Both the position numbers and the translations under genes were made by a program. Source: Nocardioides sp. (lineage in GTDB: Bacteria; Actinomycetota; Actinomycetes; Propionibacteriales; Nocardioidaceae). Taken from it: a stretch of 9,155 nucleotides of DNA. The stretch spans positions 1 through 9,155 of the forward strand of contig NZ_JASLGR010000062.1 of the NCBI RefSeq assembly GCF_030150155.1, read 5' to 3'. The notes beneath the pieces were generated by a model, which was not told where the DNA came from, made no database searches, and was given only the letters and a program-made list of their open reading frames with translations. Positions 6,295 to 9,155 of the stretch are shown here, one piece after another (the stretch's first letter is position 1; the number at the start of each line of letters is the position of its first letter).

Positions 6295-6741
6295 ATGACG
6301 CAGCAGCCGGCTGACCACGGAACCGCACTCGCACCGATCACGCACGACATCGAACTGTGGTGCGTCGACCCGTGGGGGCGCTCGGTCCGCGTGCCGACCA
6401 CCTTCGGCTACCGCGCTTCGGACCCGTACGCCGTCTCGCTCACCTTCCACTCGGGCTCGGGTGACGTGGAGTGGGTCGTCTCGCGCACCTTGATGCTGCA
6501 GGGTCTGGCGGCGCCGGCAGGGGAGGGGGACGTCAAGGTCCACCCGGAGGTCGACGTCGACAACAAGCCGGTCGCGGTCTTCGACTTCTGCTCGCCCGAT
6601 GGCCGCCTGGTCGCCCAGGCCGACTCGCACGAGGTCCAGCTCTTCCTGGCGCGCTCGTTCGCTCTGGTGCCGGTCGGGACCGAGACCCGGCACCTCAACC
6701 TGGATGCGCTGATCACCGACCTGCTGGGCTCGTTCGAGTAG
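6295..6741 (+). CDS. ssgB: SsgA/SsgB-family cell-division regulator
   Basis: This 148-residue protein belongs to the SsgA-like (SALP) family, which is found only in Actinobacteria. In Streptomyces, SsgB binds and recruits FtsZ to future septa and controls sporulation-specific division; related roles in other genera are less known. Visible family features are an early beta strand, the DPYAVSLTFH block at about residues 42-51, VEWVVSRTLM, a GDVKVHP turn, and the C-terminal PVGTETRHLNLDALITDLL. There is no signal peptide or membrane segment. Its length is close to that of Streptomyces SsgB (about 137), with an N-terminal extension of about 12 residues. It stands alone, with its own ribosome binding site, between tRNA genes and near thrS. 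In S. coelicolor ssgB (SCO1541) and thrS (SCO1531) are also close, which supports orthology to SsgB over another SALP. Confidence 0.87.
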   Translation: MTQQPADHGTALAPITHDIELWCVDPWGRSVRVPTTFGYRASDPYAVSLTFHSGSGDVEWVVSRTLMLQGLAAPAGEGDVKVHPEVDVDNKPVAVFDFCSPDGRLVAQADSHEVQLFLARSFALVPVGTETRHLNLDALITDLLGSFE

Positions 6742-6760
6742 CCGCGACGGGCGGGACGCG

Positions 6761-6791
6761 CCTAGGGGGACCCTGATTTGGTGCCCCTGGG
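6761..6791 (+). terminator. Possible ssgB terminator hairpin
   Basis: CCTAGGGG pairs with CCCCTGGG over 8 bp with one G-T wobble. After a G-G mismatch, an inner ACC/GGT adds three pairs. It starts 19 bases after the ssgB stop and has no T tract. It overlaps the -35 proposed for the tRNA array, so the two assignments compete. Confidence 0.35.
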
Positions 6792-6806
6792 GTGAACCGC
6801 TAATGT
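6778..6806 (+). promoter_or_regulatory. Promoter of the tRNA array
   Basis: TTGGTG (6778-6783) and TAATGT (6801-6806) are 17 bp apart, a good fit to a housekeeping sigma factor. Transcription would start about 40 bases before the mature end of the first tRNA-Gly. No similar pair precedes the second Gly-Val set, so the five tRNAs are probably one transcript. Confidence 0.5.
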
Positions 6807-6854
6807 TTTCCACGCAACGCCGACCGGGCCGAAAGGCAAGGGAAGCGAAGCAAT

Positions 6855-6927
<73 letters not shown>

Positions 6928-6948
6928 CTGAGGTGCCTATGCCTCTGC

Positions 6949-7019
6949 GGTGGGTTGGCCGAGAGGCGAGGCAACGGACTGCAAATCCGTGTACACGGGT
7001 TCAAATCCCGTACCCACCT
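6949..7019 (+). tRNA. tRNA-Cys (anticodon GCA)
   Basis: The 71-base gene has acceptor stem GGTGGGT/ACCCACC, anticodon stem ACGGA/TCCGT with loop CTGCAAA (GCA), and T-loop TTCAAAT. The discriminator is T, the U73 that is a key identity base for cysteinyl-tRNA synthetase. CCA is not encoded. It is the only unduplicated member of the array. Confidence 0.96.
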
Positions 7020-7047
7020 CGAGTAGGACCTATAACTGAATAAGCAC

Positions 7048-7119
7048 GGACGATTGGCGCAGCGGTAGCGCGCTTCCTTGACACGGAAGAGGTCACTGGT
7101 TCAAACCCAGTATCGTCCA
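7048..7119 (+). tRNA. tRNA-Val (anticodon GAC), copy 1
   Basis: The 72-base gene has GGACGAT/ATCGTCC as acceptor stem, discriminator A, anticodon stem CTTCC/GGAAG with loop TTGACAC (GAC), and T-loop TTCAAAC. It reads GUC and GUU. No CCA is encoded. It is identical to copy 2 at 7277. Confidence 0.96.
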
Positions 7120-7163
7120 CTGGAACAGGGTGGAACGGCACAGCAACACAAGCCCTGGTTCAC

Positions 7164-7179
7164 GCAGTGCGTGCACTGC
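7164..7179 (+). repeat. Short inverted repeat before tRNA-Gly copy 2
   Basis: GCAGTGC, two bases, then GCACTGC: a perfect 7-bp inverted repeat ending 2 bases before the second tRNA-Gly. In RNA it would fold next to the mature 5' end and may mark a processing point in the precursor. Confidence 0.5.
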
Positions 7180-7181
7180 AT

Positions 7182-7254
<73 letters not shown>

Positions 7255-7257
<3 letters not shown>

Positions 7258-7274
7258 GTTTCACCCAGTTTCAC
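7255..7274 (+). repeat. Tandem 10-base repeat in tRNA spacer
   Basis: CCAGTTTCAC occurs twice in a row, making up most of the 22-base spacer between tRNA-Gly copy 2 and tRNA-Val copy 2. Slippage or small duplication is the simplest origin. Confidence 0.8.
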
Positions 7275-7276
7275 CA

Positions 7277-7348
7277 GGACGATTGGCGCAGCGGTAGCGC
7301 GCTTCCTTGACACGGAAGAGGTCACTGGTTCAAACCCAGTATCGTCCA
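7277..7348 (+). tRNA. tRNA-Val (anticodon GAC), copy 2
   Basis: It is identical to copy 1 over all 72 bases. It is the last gene in the array: a strong terminator begins 8 bases later. CCA is not encoded (the discriminator A is followed by CCT). Confidence 0.96.
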
Positions 7349-7355
7349 CCTCAGC

Positions 7356-7384
7356 AAGGCCCGACCGGTTCCGGTCGGGCCTTT
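7356..7384 (+). terminator. Intrinsic terminator of the tRNA array
   Basis: AAGGCCCGACCGG and CCGGTCGGGCCTT form a perfect 13-bp inverted repeat around TT; the real loop is probably CGGTTCCG or similar. A TTT run ends it. It separates the tRNA transcript from thrS. Confidence 0.85.
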
Positions 7385-7419
7385 CGCGTTCCCTGCAGCA
7401 GGGCGATCGAGGACCACTT

Positions 7420-7448
7420 CTGAAATCACTCGACGTTCTCGATAGCAT
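7420..7448 (+). promoter_or_regulatory. thrS promoter, leaderless
   Basis: CTGAAA (7420-7425) and TAGCAT (7443-7448) are 17 bp apart. The -10 box ends 7 bases before the GTG at 7455, so transcription should start on the start codon. The 6 bases between them (CGGCGG) are not a good Shine-Dalgarno sequence. The 70 bases from the terminator to the gene leave no room for a T-box leader. Confidence 0.55.
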
Positions 7449-7454
7449 CGGCGG

Positions 7455-9155
7455 GTGAGCAAGGCATGGGAGCTATACGCCGACGACCCGAACGTCATCG
7501 CTGCGCGTGTGAACGGGCAGCTGAAGGATCTCGCCTACGAGATCCAGGAAGGCGACGAGGTCGAGCCGGTCACGATCGACTCCACCGATGGTCGTGACAT
7601 CCTGCGTCACTCCACGGCGCACGTGATGGCCCAGGCCGTCCAGCAGCTCTTCCCGGAGGCCAAGCTGGGCATCGGCCCGCCGGTCACTGACGGGTTCTAC
7701 TACGACTTCGACGTCGAGACCCCGTTCGTCCCGGAGGATCTGGTCAAGATCGAGTCGGCGATGAAGAAAATCATCAAGGCTAACCAGAAGTTCGACCGGC
7801 GCGTCACCACCGATGACGACGCCCGCGTCGAGCTGGCCGACGAGCCGTACAAGCTCGAGCTGATCGGCCTCAAGGGCAACGCCGCCGGTGCCGGCGACGG
7901 TGCCGAGGCGGAGGTCGGAGCCGGCGAGCTCACCATCTACGACAACCTCGGACGCAACGGCGAGACGGTCTGGAAGGACCTCTGCCGTGGCCCGCACCTG
8001 CCGACCACCAAGCGGATCCCGGCCTTCAAGCTGATGCGGTCCGCGGCGGCGTACTGGCGAGGCGACGAGAAGAACAAGCAGCTCCAGCGCATCTACGGCA
8101 CCGCCTGGGAGTCCAAGGAGGCGCTGGATGAGCACCTCCACCGGCTCGAGGAGGCCGAGCGTCGCGACCACCGCAAGCTCGGTCGTGAGCTCGACCTGTT
8201 CTCCTTCCCCGACGAGCTCGGCTCCGGCCTGCCGGTCTTCCACCCCAAGGGCGGTGTGATCAAGCGGGAGATGGAGGACTACGTCCGCCGTCGCCACATC
8301 GAGGAGGGCTTCTCGTACGTCGGCACCCCGCACATCTCCAAGGACGGCCTGTTCCACACCTCGGGCCACCTGCCGCACTACGCCGACACGATGTTCCCGC
8401 CGATGGAGTTCGAGGGATCGAACTACCAGCTCAAGGCGATGAACTGCCCGATGCACAACCTGATCTTCGCCTCGCGGGGTCGGTCCTACCGTGAGCTGCC
8501 GCTGCGGCTCTTCGAGTTCGGCTCGGTCTACCGCTACGAGAAGTCCGGTGTCATCCACGGCCTCACCCGGGTGCGCGGCTTCGCACAGGACGACTCGCAC
8601 TCCTACTGCACCGCCGAGCAGGCCCCGGCCGAGGTCAAGCACCTGCTCAACTTCATGCTGACGGTGCTGCGCGACTTCGGGCTGGACGACTTCTACCTGG
8701 AGCTGTCGACCCGCGACGACGCGAAGAAGGACAAGTTCATCGGCTCCGAGGAGGACTGGGCCACGGCCACCGCCGTCCTCGAGCAGGTCGCAGGGGAGAC
8801 CGGCCTCGAGCTGGTCCCGGACCCGGGCGGCGCGGCGTTCTACGGCCCGAAGATCTCGGTCCAGGCCCGGGACGCGATCGGCCGCACCTGGCAGCTGTCC
8901 ACCATCCAGGTCGACTTCCAGCTGCCCAAGCGGTTCGGCCTGGAGTACCAGGCCGCGGACGGCACCAGGCAGCAGCCGGTGATGATCCACCGCGCGCTGT
9001 TCGGCTCGATCGAGCGGTTCTTCGGCATCCTGACCGAGCACTACGCGGGCGCGTTCCCGCCCTGGCTGGCCCCGGTCCAGGTCACCGGCATCCCGATCGC
9101 CGACGCGCACGTGCCGTACCTGTCTGAGGTGGCCGGGCGGCTGCGCGAGCACGGC
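7455..9155 (+). CDS. thrS: Threonyl-tRNA synthetase, 3' end cut by window
   Basis: The first 567 codons are present; the family is usually 640-690 residues, so the anticodon-binding domain is mostly missing because of the window edge. The enzyme charges tRNA-Thr and edits mischarged Ser-tRNA. An N-terminal TGS domain (about 1-48) is followed by the editing domain with HSTAH (H52, H56) and CRGPH (C177, H181). The class II core has motif 2 around residues 356-382 (FEFGSVYRYEKSG to FAQDDSH) and zinc ligands C331, H382 and H512 by analogy with E. coli Cys334, His385 and His511. The tail LTEHYAGAFPPWLAPVQV begins the anticodon domain. GTG 7455 is chosen because the -10 box points to it; the ATG at 7465 is out of frame. 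The editing domain carries an Ala/Gly-rich insert at about residues 137-158. Confidence 0.97.
   Translation, partial: MSKAWELYADDPNVIAARVNGQLKDLAYEIQEGDEVEPVTIDSTDGRDILRHSTAHVMAQAVQQLFPEAKLGIGPPVTDGFYYDFDVETPFVPEDLVKIESAMKKIIKANQKFDRRVTTDDDARVELADEPYKLELIGLKGNAAGAGDGAEAEVGAGELTIYDNLGRNGETVWKDLCRGPHLPTTKRIPAFKLMRSAAAYWRGDEKNKQLQRIYGTAWESKEALDEHLHRLEEAERRDHRKLGRELDLFSFPDELGSGLPVFHPKGGVIKREMEDYVRRRHIEEGFSYVGTPHISKDGLFHTSGHLPHYADTMFPPMEFEGSNYQLKAMNCPMHNLIFASRGRSYRELPLRLFEFGSVYRYEKSGVIHGLTRVRGFAQDDSHSYCTAEQAPAEVKHLLNFMLTVLRDFGLDDFYLELSTRDDAKKDKFIGSEEDWATATAVLEQVAGETGLELVPDPGGAAFYGPKISVQARDAIGRTWQLSTIQVDFQLPKRFGLEYQAADGTRQQPVMIHRALFGSIERFFGILTEHYAGAFPPWLAPVQVTGIPIADAHVPYLSEVAGRLREHG

Noticed and set aside
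7385..7454. T-box riboswitch before thrS
   Set aside because: The gap is only 70 bases, lacks the conserved T-box sequence, and the only strong hairpin belongs to the tRNA terminator upstream.
7473..9152. 559-codon minus-strand frame opposite thrS
   Set aside because: thrS is certain on the plus strand; the antisense frame is low-complexity Leu/Val/Glu/Arg, the usual shadow in GC-rich genes.

Overview
This is a GC-rich stretch of an actinobacterial chromosome. The evidence is codon use, GTG and TTG starts, SsgB (an actinobacteria-only cell-division factor), a mycobacterial-type FprB, F420-type chemistry at the left edge, and promoters placed directly on start codons. A steroid-degrading member of the Nocardioides/Pimelobacter group fits well, but the genus is an inference.

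Region 1 (3-3432, + strand) is a tightly packed operon. It holds the end of an LLM-type F420-dependent oxidoreductase, a DUF1214-family protein, a short-chain dehydrogenase/reductase (SDR), and a sulfotransferase-fold protein. Genes 2 to 4 overlap each other by 4 and 11 bases, so they are probably translationally coupled. The trio resembles, in order and size, Rv3531c-Rv3530c-Rv3529c of the Mycobacterium tuberculosis cholesterol region. Its biochemical role is not known to me, and it is the best candidate here for an undescribed pathway step.

Region 2 (3417-5962) is a divergent pair. FprB, a ferredoxin fused to an NADPH-ferredoxin reductase, reads leftward, and its stop overlaps the end of the sulfotransferase-like gene. 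A TesB-like double-hotdog acyl-CoA thioesterase reads rightward. The 56-base gap between them carries an exact match to the KstR steroid-repressor palindrome, TnnAACnnGTTnnA. It also carries -10 boxes 7 bases before both ATGs. This ties electron supply and CoA-ester hydrolysis to sterol-responsive control.

Region 3 (5963-7384) is housekeeping. A tRNA-Val(CAC) gene with a long terminator hairpin lies on the minus strand, divergent from an ssgB-like gene. A tRNA array follows on the plus strand: Gly(GCC)-Cys(GCA)-Val(GAC)-Gly(GCC)-Val(GAC). Its Gly and Val genes are exact duplicates, and a perfect 13-bp terminator hairpin ends it.

Region 4 (7385-9155) is thrS, encoding threonyl-tRNA synthetase. 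It is probably transcribed from a leaderless promoter and is cut off by the right edge. No mobile element, CRISPR array or rRNA was seen. No stretch over 300 bases lacks a gene.
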